This document shows, in pieces, positions 1 through 7,782 of a stretch of 9,782 nt of DNA. Where the stretch lies: assembly GCA_023266075.1 (NCBI GenBank), contig JAHFRX010000052.1:1-9782 (forward strand), given 5' to 3'. Both the position numbers and the translations under genes were made by a program. The notes beneath the pieces were generated by a model. That model did not search any database. It was given only the letters and a program-made list of their open reading frames with translations, and had not been told where the DNA came from. How positions within the stretch are numbered: position 1 is the stretch's first letter; the number at the start of each line of letters is the position of its first letter. The DNA is from Legionellaceae bacterium. Its GTDB lineage: Bacteria > Pseudomonadota > Gammaproteobacteria > Legionellales > Legionellaceae.

Positions 1-453
1 CATGCAACGCGAGCTGCTGTTGAAGAAGGAATTGTTGCTGGAGGCGGTGTTGCTTTGATTCGTGCTCAAAAAGCATTGATCAACTTAAAAGGCGATAATC
101 ATGATCAAGATATGGGTATCGATATTTTGCGTCGTGCCATTGAATCACCTTTGCGTCAAATCGTGATCAACGCAGGCTATGAAGCGTCTGTTGTGGTGAA
201 CAAAATTATTGAGAACAAAGGTAACTTTGGTTTCAATGCAGCGATTGGTGAGTACGGTGATATGGTGGAGATGGGTATTCTTGATCCAACAAAAGTAACG
301 CGTATGGCACTTCAAAATGCTGCTTCCGTTGCAAGCTTAATGCTCACAACAGAGTGCATGGTTGCTGATCTACCGAAGAAAGATGAAGCTGCTGGTGGCG
401 CTGGTGATATGGGCGGCATGGGCGGTATGGGTGGCATGGGCGGTATGATGTAA
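1..453 (+). CDS. groEL: Chaperonin GroEL (Hsp60), C-terminal part, truncated by the window start
   Basis: GroEL forms the double seven-membered ring that folds cytosolic proteins with ATP and GroES. The first base of the window is in frame 1 and reads HATRAAVEEGIVAGGGVALI, the conserved block at about residue 401 of the E. coli protein. The visible 150 residues are therefore the last part of the intermediate domain, the C-terminal equatorial domain, and the flexible tail. The tail is the typical repetitive one: GGAGDMGGMGGMGGMGGMM just before the TAA at 451-453. The ATPase aspartate (D398 in E. coli) falls just outside the window. The TTG at 55 is an internal leucine codon, not a start. A strong terminator follows 17 bp after the stop, so this is the last gene of the presumed groES-groEL operon. 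Identification is certain from the conserved block and tail. Confidence 0.97.
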   Translation, partial: HATRAAVEEGIVAGGGVALIRAQKALINLKGDNHDQDMGIDILRRAIESPLRQIVINAGYEASVVVNKIIENKGNFGFNAAIGEYGDMVEMGILDPTKVTRMALQNAASVASLMLTTECMVADLPKKDEAAGGAGDMGGMGGMGGMGGMM

Positions 454-470
454 TCGCATGTCACTTTATT

Positions 471-504
471 AAAAACCCGCGGAGGATCTCGCGGGTTTTT
501 TTTT
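471..504 (+). terminator. Rho-independent terminator of groEL
   Basis: A perfect 11-bp stem (AAAAACCCGCG at 471-481 with CGCGGGTTTTT at 490-500) encloses an 8-nt loop and runs into a continuous T tract at 496-504. It lies 17 bp after the groEL stop codon and separates groEL from the dps gene. Confidence 0.93.
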
Positions 505-517
505 AGCGTGTTTTCTG

Positions 518-523
518 TATACT
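518..523 (+). promoter_or_regulatory. Possible -10 element for dps
   Basis: TATACT at 518-523 lies about 40 bp before the dps start and just after the groEL terminator. No good -35 is seen: the 17-bp position falls in the T tract of the terminator (about 495-500). A -10 without a -35 would fit a stress (RpoS-type) or activator-dependent promoter, as expected for a dps gene, but the call rests on one hexamer. Confidence 0.35.
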
Positions 524-562
524 ATAGAAGAAGGATAGAGCGTACATTTTTAGGGAGTCATG

Positions 563-1009
563 ATGCAAAATCAACTTGTTCACCGATTAGCGATATTGTT
601 GGCAGATACGTATACCATTTATCTTAAAACACAAAATTATCATTGGCATGTGATTGGTCCTTTGTTCAAGCCATTGCATGGTTTGTTTGAGGAACAATAT
701 GGCGTTCTCGCTGAAGCTGTTGATAGTATTGCAGAGCGGATTCGAGTGCTTGGACACCAGGCTCCTGCGACGTTCAGTGAATTTCAAAGACTTAAAACGA
801 TACAAGATGGGCATTCAGATGCGAGTGCAAATCAAATGCTCACAGACTTAGTGGGTGATCATACGACGTTATTACACGATATTAAGCAAGTGTTATTGCT
901 TGCTGAAAAATGTGATGATGCGGGTACCGTGGATTTGTTAGATAGCCGTATTGTTGAACACGAGAAAATGCGATGGATGCTGAGTGCTTCTTGTGAGCTA
1001 GGTTCCTAA
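563..1009 (+). CDS. dps: Dps-family DNA-starvation/iron-storage mini-ferritin
   Basis: Dps proteins form 12-subunit shells that oxidise Fe(II) with hydrogen peroxide and store the iron, protecting DNA in the cytoplasm. The protein is about 148 residues, one ferritin-like four-helix bundle. All inter-subunit ferroxidase ligands are visible: His27 in the NYHWHV motif, His39 in PLHGL, and Asp54 and Glu58 in the AVDSIAER helix (numbered from the start at 563). There is no lysine-rich N-terminal tail like that of E. coli Dps, so DNA binding by that route is unlikely. Two ATGs are adjacent, at 560 and 563. The Shine-Dalgarno AGGGAG (552-557) leaves only 2 nt before the first but 5 nt before the second, so I chose 563. 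The gene is monocistronic, between the groEL terminator and the convergent mechanosensitive-channel gene, whose 3' end it overlaps by 12 bp. Family certain; the symbol is used in the broad sense. Confidence 0.93.
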   Translation: MQNQLVHRLAILLADTYTIYLKTQNYHWHVIGPLFKPLHGLFEEQYGVLAEAVDSIAERIRVLGHQAPATFSEFQRLKTIQDGHSDASANQMLTDLVGDHTTLLHDIKQVLLLAEKCDDAGTVDLLDSRIVEHEKMRWMLSASCELGS

Positions 1010-3244
1010 GGAACTCGTGCGAATGTGAATTTCTCGTTGCACGAACGGCATGTTGATATGCCGCTCTTTAAAAGCTCTGTTTATTTCAAAATTGATGTCA
1101 CTACGTATCAATAATTTTTTATTCACATCTTTAATCAGACACGTTAATTGAAAAATAAGCGCATTTTCTCCGAAGGCCGAGAGAAAAGCGGTGGGTTTGT
1201 TACGTTCAGTTTTGACGACATCATCATGTTCATTTGCGATTTCAAGGAGTGTATCACGGACCAAGTATGTGTCGCTGTCATAAGCAACGTCGATATCAAA
1301 GGTGATGCGACAATATTTGTCGGTGAGCATAAAATTAACGACACGCTGCGTGATTAAATCGGAGTTAGGAATGATAATATCTTCACGCGCATTGGTCATA
1401 ATTTGTGTTGAGCGCACACGAATCTTTTTCACAACACCTTCGACACCATCGATAGCGATACGATCGCCTGGTTTAATTGGTTTTTCAATTAAAATAATGA
1501 GACCGGATACAAAGTTATTGACAATACTTTGTAAGCCCAAACCAATACCGACCGAGAGTGCACCAGCAATAATGGCAAGACCTGTAAAATCGAAGCCCGC
1601 AATCAGTGCGCCGATGACACCAGCGATTGAGAAGCCAATGTAAGTTAAAAGAGATGCTACAGCGACTTGTGTTTCTTCTTCGTCTTCAAACTGTTGATGG
1701 GCGCTGATTTTTGTTGATATAGCGCGCGAAGCAAGATAAAGCAAGCAAAAGACGATGATGCCTAAGATAATACGTGTCGGATAGAGTGTAATGTTGCCGA
1801 GGTGAATACCATTGAGGAACTGATCATACGCAAGCTCTATTGTTTCTGTTGAAAAGCCTGTCGCTTTTGCAATTAAAAAAAGACCAAAAATCAGCACAAT
1901 GAGTTGTATCGCGATTTTTAAAATTAAAAACTCAGTAAAAGTTTGCTCGGATTTATAACCTAAATAATTCATGATGTGCTGTTTCAGTGGCACATGGTCG
2001 TACATATAACGATATAGTTTTTCAGAACCCAAAATGAAGGTCGTCATGAAAAATAGAATCGTGAGTAGGATAAAACTCGCATACATCAATTGTAAGCTTA
2101 ACGTTAAATACCCCATTGTTCCCAGTACCATCGGGATACTTAAGAGTGTCGTGATGCTGAATTGAAATCCTAACGCATGTTGTTTAATCCAATGGTGTGG
2201 ATGTTTCGTATGGCAGTAATAAATAACAGAAATAAAACATACGAGGAGGAGGAGATAAAGATACAGTGTTTTTAAGAGTTGCCAAATCAGTGGTGAATAT
2301 AATTGCATATCGACGGACCATTGACTCAAAGCGGCTGTGGTGAAAGCGGTGAGAATGAAAAATATAGATGCACGTGCAAATCGATAGTTTAGATTGTACC
2401 AATCTAAAAGTGCGCGAACAGATTTGATTTTAAAAATAAAAATTAAAGTAAACCAACTGGTGAAATAAAGACACAATAAGCTCAGTGGTCTGATGAGCTC
2501 ATTGGTTTCATTATGAACATTAAGATTAAAAATAAAAGGAACTAAGAGCAGAGCGGTGTTTAAGCTGAGCGTGAGTACGGTAACGTAGAGCAGTTTAATT
2601 TGTGTATAGTGTAAATAGCGTGCTGAAAAAGTAGTTTTGCGAACGCTTATCAGAAAAAGAAGTGAGAGCATGAATGCTGTGGGTAGACTGATGAAGAGAT
2701 AAGGGCGTGTCAGTGTGTCGTTGTTTGAGATGATTTTAGCGAAATTCTGTTCAATAGAGACATGGGCACTTGACTGCAGGGCTTCATAGAGTATCCAGAC
2801 AGGCATACTACGAGAGAGCGTTGCTTTTTCTCGCAAAGTGATAACTCTATGTTTATAGATATCGATTTCTTCTGTTGCACGAATGGTAAATAATCGACAT
2901 TCAGCTTGAATATTTGACCATTTCTTCTGTTGTTGCTCTAAGTATACCAAATCGGCACTCGTTGTTGTTTCAGCAATTTTTTTGCTTTGCTTGATAAAAA
3001 CATCGATACCATTGAGTTCTTTTTGTGTCTCTTCCGTGCACAACAGCGCTTGATGGACAAGATCGGTGATAGTCTCAATTGCATCGAGAAAAGCCGTGGG
3101 TGTGGTCTGTGGTGCGGTAAGGGTTTTTTTAAGTGAAGCCAGTTGTTGGGTGGCCAGTTTAACATTGAATGTGGTGCTCTCACTAGCCCACGCCATATTC
3201 AATAGTACACCAAAGCACAAAAATACAATCATGAATTGACGCAT
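998..3244 (-). CDS. Large MscS-family mechanosensitive ion channel with periplasmic N-terminal domain
   Basis: Such channels open under membrane tension and release solutes during hypo-osmotic shock. The protein is about 748 residues (750 from the upstream ATG at 3250). It starts with a signal peptide (hydrophobic core IVFLCFGVLL, likely cut after AWA). A helical, probably periplasmic domain follows to about residue 180, then roughly ten or eleven hydrophobic segments between about 183 and 580. The MscS core is clear. The pore helix reads AGALSVGIGLGLQSIVNNF (about 563-581), followed by the FVSGLIILIEKPIKPGDRI linker, the beta domain with IIIPNSDLI, and a cytoplasmic alpha/beta domain to the end. 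The FVSGLIIL.EKP pattern is closer to MscK/YjeP-type channels than to small MscS; E. coli MscS Gly113 aligns with serine. ACAAGG touches ATG 3250 but is 6 nt from ATG 3244, so the latter is preferred. The gene begins about 20 bp after rpoD with no visible promoter or terminator between them, so co-transcription is likely. Which MscS subfamily it belongs to is uncertain. Confidence 0.9.
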   Translation of the reverse strand: MRQFMIVFLCFGVLLNMAWASESTTFNVKLATQQLASLKKTLTAPQTTPTAFLDAIETITDLVHQALLCTEETQKELNGIDVFIKQSKKIAETTTSADLVYLEQQQKKWSNIQAECRLFTIRATEEIDIYKHRVITLREKATLSRSMPVWILYEALQSSAHVSIEQNFAKIISNNDTLTRPYLFISLPTAFMLSLLFLISVRKTTFSARYLHYTQIKLLYVTVLTLSLNTALLLVPFIFNLNVHNETNELIRPLSLLCLYFTSWFTLIFIFKIKSVRALLDWYNLNYRFARASIFFILTAFTTAALSQWSVDMQLYSPLIWQLLKTLYLYLLLLVCFISVIYYCHTKHPHHWIKQHALGFQFSITTLLSIPMVLGTMGYLTLSLQLMYASFILLTILFFMTTFILGSEKLYRYMYDHVPLKQHIMNYLGYKSEQTFTEFLILKIAIQLIVLIFGLFLIAKATGFSTETIELAYDQFLNGIHLGNITLYPTRIILGIIVFCLLYLASRAISTKISAHQQFEDEEETQVAVASLLTYIGFSIAGVIGALIAGFDFTGLAIIAGALSVGIGLGLQSIVNNFVSGLIILIEKPIKPGDRIAIDGVEGVVKKIRVRSTQIMTNAREDIIIPNSDLITQRVVNFMLTDKYCRITFDIDVAYDSDTYLVRDTLLEIANEHDDVVKTERNKPTAFLSAFGENALIFQLTCLIKDVNKKLLIRSDINFEINRAFKERHINMPFVQREIHIRTSSLGT

Positions 3245-3267
3245 AAACATCCTTGTTAAGACACTTT

Positions 3268-5142
3268 TTATGAGTCTTCGTTTTCTAAGAAGCTTCGTAA
3301 TTTTTCAGAGCGAGAAGGATGCCGCAATTTACGCAATGCTTTAGCTTCAATTTGCCTGATACGCTCACGTGTGACGTCAAATTGCTTACCAACTTCTTCA
3401 AGCGTATGGTCAGTGTTCATTTCAATACCAAATCGCATACGCAAGACTTTTGCTTCGCGAGGTGTCAGTGTTTCAAGTATTTCTAATGTTGCTTCGCGTA
3501 GACCTTCCGCTGTTGCACAATCGATAGGCGAGTCCATATTATCGTCTTGAATAAAGTCACCGAGGTGCGAATCATCGTCGTCACCGACGGGCGTTTCCAT
3601 TGAAATAGGCTCTTTAGCAATTTTTAAAACTTTACGAATTTTATCTTCGCTGAGCTCCATTTTTTCGGCGAGTTCTTCTGGTGTAGGTTCACGACCTGTT
3701 TCTTGTAAAATTTGCCGAGAGATACGATTCAGTTTATTGATCGTTTCAATCATATGTACCGGTATACGGATGGTACGTGCTTGGTCTGCAATAGAGCGCG
3801 TAATTGCTTGGCGAATCCACCAGGTTGCGTAAGTTGAAAATTTATATCCACGACGATACTCAAATTTATCGACGGCTTTCATTAGACCAATATTACCTTC
3901 CTGAATCAGGTCGAGGAATTGTAAGCCACGATTTGTATATTTTTTAGCAATTGAAATCACCAGGCGCAAATTGGCTTCAACCATTTCTTTTTTAGCACGG
4001 CGTGCTTTCGCTTCGCCAATGGACATTTTACGGTTGATATCTTTAATTTCAATGATATCTAACCCATGCGCTTTCTCAAAATTCATGAGCTTCTGTTGTG
4101 TTTGAAGTACGTCATGATGTATGTCTTCTACTTTGACAAGATCTAATTTTTTGCCATGCTTTTGAATCAAAGCAGGGAGCCATCCTAGCGATGTTTCTTG
4201 CCCCGGGAAGGTTTCAATAAAGAGTTTTCTAGGTATTTTGGCGCGCTCGATACATAAACGCATAATGCTTCGCTCGATATCGCGGACTTCGTTTCTTAAT
4301 CCCCGGAAATATTGTGTTAAGCGGTCGACTTCGCGTGAGGTCAACTTGAGCTTCAAAAAAGACTCACTCATTTGTTCAATGACTTCGAGTGTATGCTGAT
4401 GTTCGCGACCGTGTGTGTGAATGCTATCAACGACAATGCGATGGTTTGCGCGCAGTTCGTCAAAGTATAATTGTGCTTGTTCTGGGTTTGGGCCTTCGTC
4501 AACTTCGATGATGCCACTTCCGCCCTCATCTTCATCTTCATCTGGGAGTCCAAGTGGTTCTTCGAGCAGTGCTTCAGACGCTTCAAGCATTGAGCCAATA
4601 TTCGACGCAGGCGCCTCTTCAGTGTCAGTATCCACAAAGCCATTGATAATATCGCTTAAGCGCAATTCTTCTGTGAAAATTTTATCGTAGTCAGAGAGCA
4701 CCAACTGTATTGTTTCGGGATAGGCTGCGAGCGATTTTAGGACTTGATAAATACCTTCCTCGATGCGTTTAGCAATACGAATTTCGCCTTCGCGCGTTAG
4801 GAGCTCTACTGTTCCCATTTCGCGCATATACATGCGTACAGGATCGGTCGTTCGACCGGACTCTTTGTCGACAGATAGCACGACATCGGCCGCTTCTTCA
4901 ACATCGTCTGGCGCCTCTTCGGTGTTACCGAGTAGTAAAAGCTCATCGTAGCTTGGCGGTAATTCGAAGACTTTAATATTCATACCCTCGAGCATGGTGA
5001 TGATGACATCAAAGTGCTCTGTGTCCACGATATTAGGCAACAAATCGTTAATCTGTGCGTAAGTGAGGTAATTCTGGTCTTTACCTAAACTGATGACTTT
5101 GGTAATTTGCGATCGTTGTTGCTCATGGTCATTTGTGGACAT
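3268..5142 (-). CDS. rpoD: RNA polymerase primary sigma factor RpoD (sigma70)
   Basis: RpoD directs RNA polymerase to housekeeping promoters. The 624-residue protein is close to the 613 of E. coli. Visible in order: region 1.1 (about 13-70); a very acidic linker (about 74-90); region 1.2 (about 99-131, DPVRMYMREMG); a long non-conserved region with an acidic stretch near 200-206 (DEDEDEG); region 2 (about 388-465), with the core-binding DLIQEGNIGLMKAVDKFEY and the -10-reading YKFSTYATWWIRQAI; region 3 (about 480-545); and region 4 (about 555-620), with the -35-reading helix-turn-helix TLEEVGKQFDVTRERIRQIE. The presence of region 1.1 separates it from RpoS and RpoH. The start ATG at 5142 fits the usual N-terminus, but no convincing Shine-Dalgarno is seen before it (TAGATAATCCAT). 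It follows dnaG after 67 bp and precedes the mechanosensitive-channel gene. Confidence 0.97.
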   Translation of the reverse strand: MSTNDHEQQRSQITKVISLGKDQNYLTYAQINDLLPNIVDTEHFDVIITMLEGMNIKVFELPPSYDELLLLGNTEEAPDDVEEAADVVLSVDKESGRTTDPVRMYMREMGTVELLTREGEIRIAKRIEEGIYQVLKSLAAYPETIQLVLSDYDKIFTEELRLSDIINGFVDTDTEEAPASNIGSMLEASEALLEEPLGLPDEDEDEGGSGIIEVDEGPNPEQAQLYFDELRANHRIVVDSIHTHGREHQHTLEVIEQMSESFLKLKLTSREVDRLTQYFRGLRNEVRDIERSIMRLCIERAKIPRKLFIETFPGQETSLGWLPALIQKHGKKLDLVKVEDIHHDVLQTQQKLMNFEKAHGLDIIEIKDINRKMSIGEAKARRAKKEMVEANLRLVISIAKKYTNRGLQFLDLIQEGNIGLMKAVDKFEYRRGYKFSTYATWWIRQAITRSIADQARTIRIPVHMIETINKLNRISRQILQETGREPTPEELAEKMELSEDKIRKVLKIAKEPISMETPVGDDDDSHLGDFIQDDNMDSPIDCATAEGLREATLEILETLTPREAKVLRMRFGIEMNTDHTLEEVGKQFDVTRERIRQIEAKALRKLRHPSRSEKLRSFLENEDS

Positions 5143-5209
5143 ATGGATTATCTAATATAAAAAATAGGCAATAAAAATGGCCAATTATAAACTGCATTGA
5201 CCCAACATA
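5143..5209 (-). promoter_or_regulatory. dnaG-rpoD intergenic segment with a possible internal rpoD promoter
   Basis: This 67-bp AT-rich gap contains a perfect TATAAT on the minus strand (complement of 5184-5189) upstream of rpoD. The 15-18 bp upstream positions hold no recognisable -35 and there is no extended -10. Just downstream, a weak hairpin (AATTGGC pairing with GCCTATT, one mismatch, 10-nt loop) is followed by a T run and could act as a partial attenuator. Internal promoters and processing sites for rpoD are known in the E. coli operon. Here the evidence is suggestive only. Confidence 0.25.
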
Positions 5210-6931
5210 CTAGTAGGAAAGCGTTTGTTTTTTATGTTTAACGAGATCTTGTAATTGATGCTGCTCTTCTGTGTTTAGACCTTGTTCTTTTGCGCGTTTC
5301 AATAGTGCTTGAATTTCGCGCTCGTGTGTTTTTTGTAGTAAAAAGGCTAACGTATCATTGAGTTCTTGATGAACGGCACTTTCTAAGACCAATGTTTCAA
5401 AACTGGCTAGTTTTTGAATCGTTTCAAACCAAGTTGAATCACGAAATCGTTCGACTAAAGCCGCTGTGGTGAGATGAGGCAGGGTTCGAATCGTGTCCAT
5501 CAGCTGCGCTATCATCGGATGAACTTGAAAGCGTGTGGGTGGGTAATTTTTTTCAAGTGCAAGATATGTTTCTGGATATTGCAACAGCAGTGCAACAGCA
5601 ATGCGTGCGGGTGTGCGTTTAATCGATTGCTGTGCGATGGGTAATATGGTTGGTGTGCTTAAAAGACGCGCCAACTGGTCGATATCAAGATGTGTGCGTG
5701 TGGCTAATTCGTGCATTATGAGTGATTTGAAAGGGCAGTCAGGTATTTTATCTAATAATGGTTTTGCAAGGTGTATCAATTGATTTTTGCCTTGAATCGT
5801 TGATACATCAACATTAAATTGTATTAACGTCAGTAAATATTGATGAAGTGGGTGTGCATTTTCAAGCATGTTTTGAAAACCACGCGGACCATGTGCGCGG
5901 ATATAGCTGTCTGGATCATGCGCTTCGGGTAGGAAAATGAATGAGGCGCTGAGCGTGCTATCGAGTGCAGGTAAAAGACTTTCGAGTGCTTTTTGTGCCG
6001 CTTGTTGTCCTGCATTGTCTCCATCAAAGCAAAATATAATGTGGCTCGTGTATTGCGCCAAGAGTTGAATGTGAAATAGACTTGTTGCAGTACCCAGTGT
6101 TGCCACCGCATTTGAAATACCGTTTTGTGCGAGTGCGATAACATCCATGTAGCCTTCTACCACAATGATCTGCTGAGGATGAGGGTCTTGTTGTAAGACT
6201 TGAAACAACCCATATAACTCTCGATTTTTATGAAAGATGGCCGTTTCAGGTGAGTTTAAATATTTGGGTTTGTCTTCTTTTTCAAGGGATCTTCCACCAA
6301 AGCCAATGATGCGCCCTTTTTTATCGTGGATAGGAAACATCAAGCGATGACGATATCGATCATAGTTCTCTTTGTGATGTTCTTTTTGAATGAGCATTCC
6401 CGTTGCGAGGAGTGCTTCTTGGTGTGTCTGAAACGCTTTAGTTTGTGTTAACACATGCCATCCTTTGGGGGCGTAGCCTAATTGAAATCGTGCTAATACA
6501 TCTCCTTCCACACCACGCTCTTTAAGATAAGTGAGTGCGGGCTTGTCACCGAGCATGAGTGTTTTTTGATAAAACAACGCGACATAAGATAACAGTTGGT
6601 AGAGATTGACATGTTGACGGGGTTTTGATGCTGCGTCGCGTGGGACGTGGAGCCCTGCGCGTAATGCCAACGTCTCAACGGCTTCAGTGAAGCTTTGGTT
6701 TAAATATTGCATTGCAAAACTAATGGCGTTGCCACTGACACCGCAACCAAAGCAATGATAAAACTGTTTTTTAGCAATCACATTAAATGAAGGTGTCTTT
6801 TCATGATGAAAAGGGCAGCATGCTACAAAGCTGTTTCCTTGTTTTTTAAGAGGGATCAAACTATCGATAAAGGTCACAATATCAGTTTGACTGATTAAAT
6901 CGTCAATGAAGGAGCGGGGGATAAGGCCCAC
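5210..6931 (-). CDS. dnaG: DNA primase DnaG
   Basis: DnaG makes the RNA primers for chromosome replication and is recruited to the fork by the DnaB helicase. The 573-residue protein matches the E. coli length (581). The N-terminal CHC2 zinc finger has Cys39, His42, Cys60 and Cys63 (CPFHHEKTPSF and YHCFGCG). The RNA-polymerase core carries the basic motif RHRLMFPIHDKKGRIIGFGG (about 195-214). The Toprim catalytic set is complete: Glu259 in VVEGYMD, Asp303 and Asp305 in FDGDNAG, and Asp339 and Asp341 in HDPDS. The C-terminal ~130 residues are helical and less conserved, as expected for the helicase-binding domain. The start is a GTG at 6931; it gives MGLIPRSFIDDLI, the expected N-terminus. It lies only 2 nt after the yqeY stop with a poor Shine-Dalgarno, which suggests translational coupling. 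Confidence 0.97.
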   Translation of the reverse strand: MGLIPRSFIDDLISQTDIVTFIDSLIPLKKQGNSFVACCPFHHEKTPSFNVIAKKQFYHCFGCGVSGNAISFAMQYLNQSFTEAVETLALRAGLHVPRDAASKPRQHVNLYQLLSYVALFYQKTLMLGDKPALTYLKERGVEGDVLARFQLGYAPKGWHVLTQTKAFQTHQEALLATGMLIQKEHHKENYDRYRHRLMFPIHDKKGRIIGFGGRSLEKEDKPKYLNSPETAIFHKNRELYGLFQVLQQDPHPQQIIVVEGYMDVIALAQNGISNAVATLGTATSLFHIQLLAQYTSHIIFCFDGDNAGQQAAQKALESLLPALDSTLSASFIFLPEAHDPDSYIRAHGPRGFQNMLENAHPLHQYLLTLIQFNVDVSTIQGKNQLIHLAKPLLDKIPDCPFKSLIMHELATRTHLDIDQLARLLSTPTILPIAQQSIKRTPARIAVALLLQYPETYLALEKNYPPTRFQVHPMIAQLMDTIRTLPHLTTAALVERFRDSTWFETIQKLASFETLVLESAVHQELNDTLAFLLQKTHEREIQALLKRAKEQGLNTEEQHQLQDLVKHKKQTLSY

Positions 6932-6933
6932 GA

Positions 6934-7386
6934 TTATTCTGAACGGTTGAGTTTGGCTTTAACCCACTGACTAACTTTGCCCATATCAGCGCGCCCTTGT
7001 AGCTGTGGCTTGATGTGCGCCATAATTTTACTCATATCACTGGGATGATGGGCAGGAATCTCAGCAAAAGCTTGCTCGACAATCGTCATAATCTCAGTCT
7101 CAGTCAGCGGTGCTGGGAGGTAATGTTGGATGATGGCAAGCTCAAACGTTTCTTGAGCAACCAGATCGTCACGACTTGCCGCTTGATAGTGGCTGATAGA
7201 CTCGTGACGTTGCTTTGCCATTTTATCAAGAATACCCAAAAATCGCGCATCATCCACCACAAGACGCTCATCGACTTCAATTTGCTTCACTGCAGCAGAA
7301 ATAAGTCGCAAAACGTCCAAGCGCTGTTTATCTCTTGCACGCATGGCCTCTTTGATATCTTGTTGTAAGCGTTCTCTTTGTGTCAT
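6934..7386 (-). CDS. yqeY: GatB/YqeY-domain protein
   Basis: This is a 150-residue all-helical protein of the GatB/YqeY family, related to the C-terminal domain of the GatB subunit of glutamyl-tRNA(Gln) amidotransferase, which contacts tRNA. Stand-alone YqeY proteins have no firmly established role. The family pattern is clear: an N-terminal helix with ARDKQRLDVLRLI, the middle QRHESISHYQAASRDDL, the motif IIQHYLPAPLTETEI, and the C-terminal DMSKIMAHIKPQLQGRADMG. The length is typical. The gene lies between rpsU (16-bp gap) and dnaG (2-nt gap), its usual place in many gammaproteobacteria, and should be translated from the operon mRNA. The Shine-Dalgarno is weak (GAAG about 8 nt before the ATG). 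The identification is safe; the function is not known. Confidence 0.92.
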   Translation of the reverse strand: MTQRERLQQDIKEAMRARDKQRLDVLRLISAAVKQIEVDERLVVDDARFLGILDKMAKQRHESISHYQAASRDDLVAQETFELAIIQHYLPAPLTETEIMTIVEQAFAEIPAHHPSDMSKIMAHIKPQLQGRADMGKVSQWVKAKLNRSE

Positions 7387-7402
7387 GACGAAGGCTTCAA
7401 AT

Positions 7403-7630
7403 TTACTTGCGACGTCTTTTAGAGGATTTACTCATGACGACATCACGTGCAATTTTCTTCAAGTGACGCTTGACAGCAGCAGCTTGTTTGCGTTTACGCT
7501 CAGCCGTTGGCTTTTCATAAAATTCACGACGTCGTAATTCAGTTAGAAGTCCCGCTTTCTCACAAGAGCGCTTAAAACGGCGCAGTGCATATTCAGGATT
7601 TTCGCCTTCTTTCACGCGAATACTTGGCAT
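7403..7630 (-). CDS. rpsU: 30S ribosomal protein S21
   Basis: S21 is a small basic protein of the 30S subunit, located near the 3' end of 16S rRNA, that assists initiation on natural mRNAs. The 75-residue sequence starts with MPSIRVKEGENPEYALRRFK and continues with the conserved SCEKAGLLTELRRREFYEKP and a Lys/Arg-rich C-terminus ending SKSSKRRRK. E. coli S21 has 71 residues. A good Shine-Dalgarno (GAGGG) lies 7 nt upstream of the ATG at 7630. It is the first gene of the rpsU-yqeY-dnaG-rpoD operon, directly behind a good sigma70 promoter. Confidence 0.96.
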   Translation of the reverse strand: MPSIRVKEGENPEYALRRFKRSCEKAGLLTELRRREFYEKPTAERKRKQAAAVKRHLKKIARDVVMSKSSKRRRK

Positions 7631-7673
7631 TCAGTAACCCTCAAAAATTAAAATTAGACCAAACAGGTTGAAG

Positions 7674-7702
7674 ATTGTAGTGACCGCAACCCGTTTCGTC
7701 AA
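7674..7702 (-). promoter_or_regulatory. Sigma70 promoter of the rpsU-yqeY-dnaG-rpoD operon
   Basis: On the minus strand, TTGACG (complement of 7697-7702) and TACAAT (complement of 7674-7679) are separated by exactly 17 bp. Each is one mismatch from consensus. Transcription should begin near 7667, leaving a leader of about 37 nt before rpsU. The repeat copy at 7706 begins 3 bp upstream of the -35, so the upstream half of the promoter region is repeat-derived. Confidence 0.78.
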
Positions 7703-7705
7703 GTG

Positions 7706-7753
7706 ATTCTCCGTGAATCGTTGAAAAATAGTACTCAGGATGATTCTCAGGAG
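7706..7753. repeat. Direct repeat, copy 1 (REP/MITE-like)
   Basis: Bases 7706-7741 are identical to 8115-8150 (36 bp). After a 2-nt indel, 9 further bases match (7742-7750 with 8153-8161). The copy can fold as an imperfect hairpin: CTCC and GAATC (7709-7719) pair with GATTC and GGAG (7742-7753) across a small internal loop, around a loop containing AGTACT. It contains no coding sequence and abuts the rpsU promoter. Confidence 0.9.
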
Positions 7754-7782
7754 CTACTACCTCGTCTTGTTAATACGCTCTC

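Noticed and set aside
55..57. TTG as a start for the first plus-strand reading frame
   Set aside because: It is a leucine inside the conserved AGGGVALIR segment of GroEL, whose frame is open back to base 1.
2184..2402. 72-codon minus-strand frame inside the mechanosensitive-channel gene
   Set aside because: It is a shifted-frame shadow of the same strand's long channel gene, with no ribosome-binding site or recognisable domain.
4421..4951. Two Ser-rich plus-strand reading frames within rpoD
   Set aside because: They are antisense to the acidic segments of rpoD; the Ser-rich composition comes from the complement of Asp/Glu codons.
5155..5190. Terminator between dnaG and rpoD
   Set aside because: The stem is short with a mismatch and a 10-nt AT-rich loop, too weak to call. 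It is mentioned only as a possible partial attenuator.
7631..7670. Hairpin in the rpsU leader hiding the Shine-Dalgarno (AACCU with GGGUU)
   Set aside because: The 5' arm overlaps the predicted transcription start, so it would probably be incomplete in the RNA; only five pairs with a long loop.
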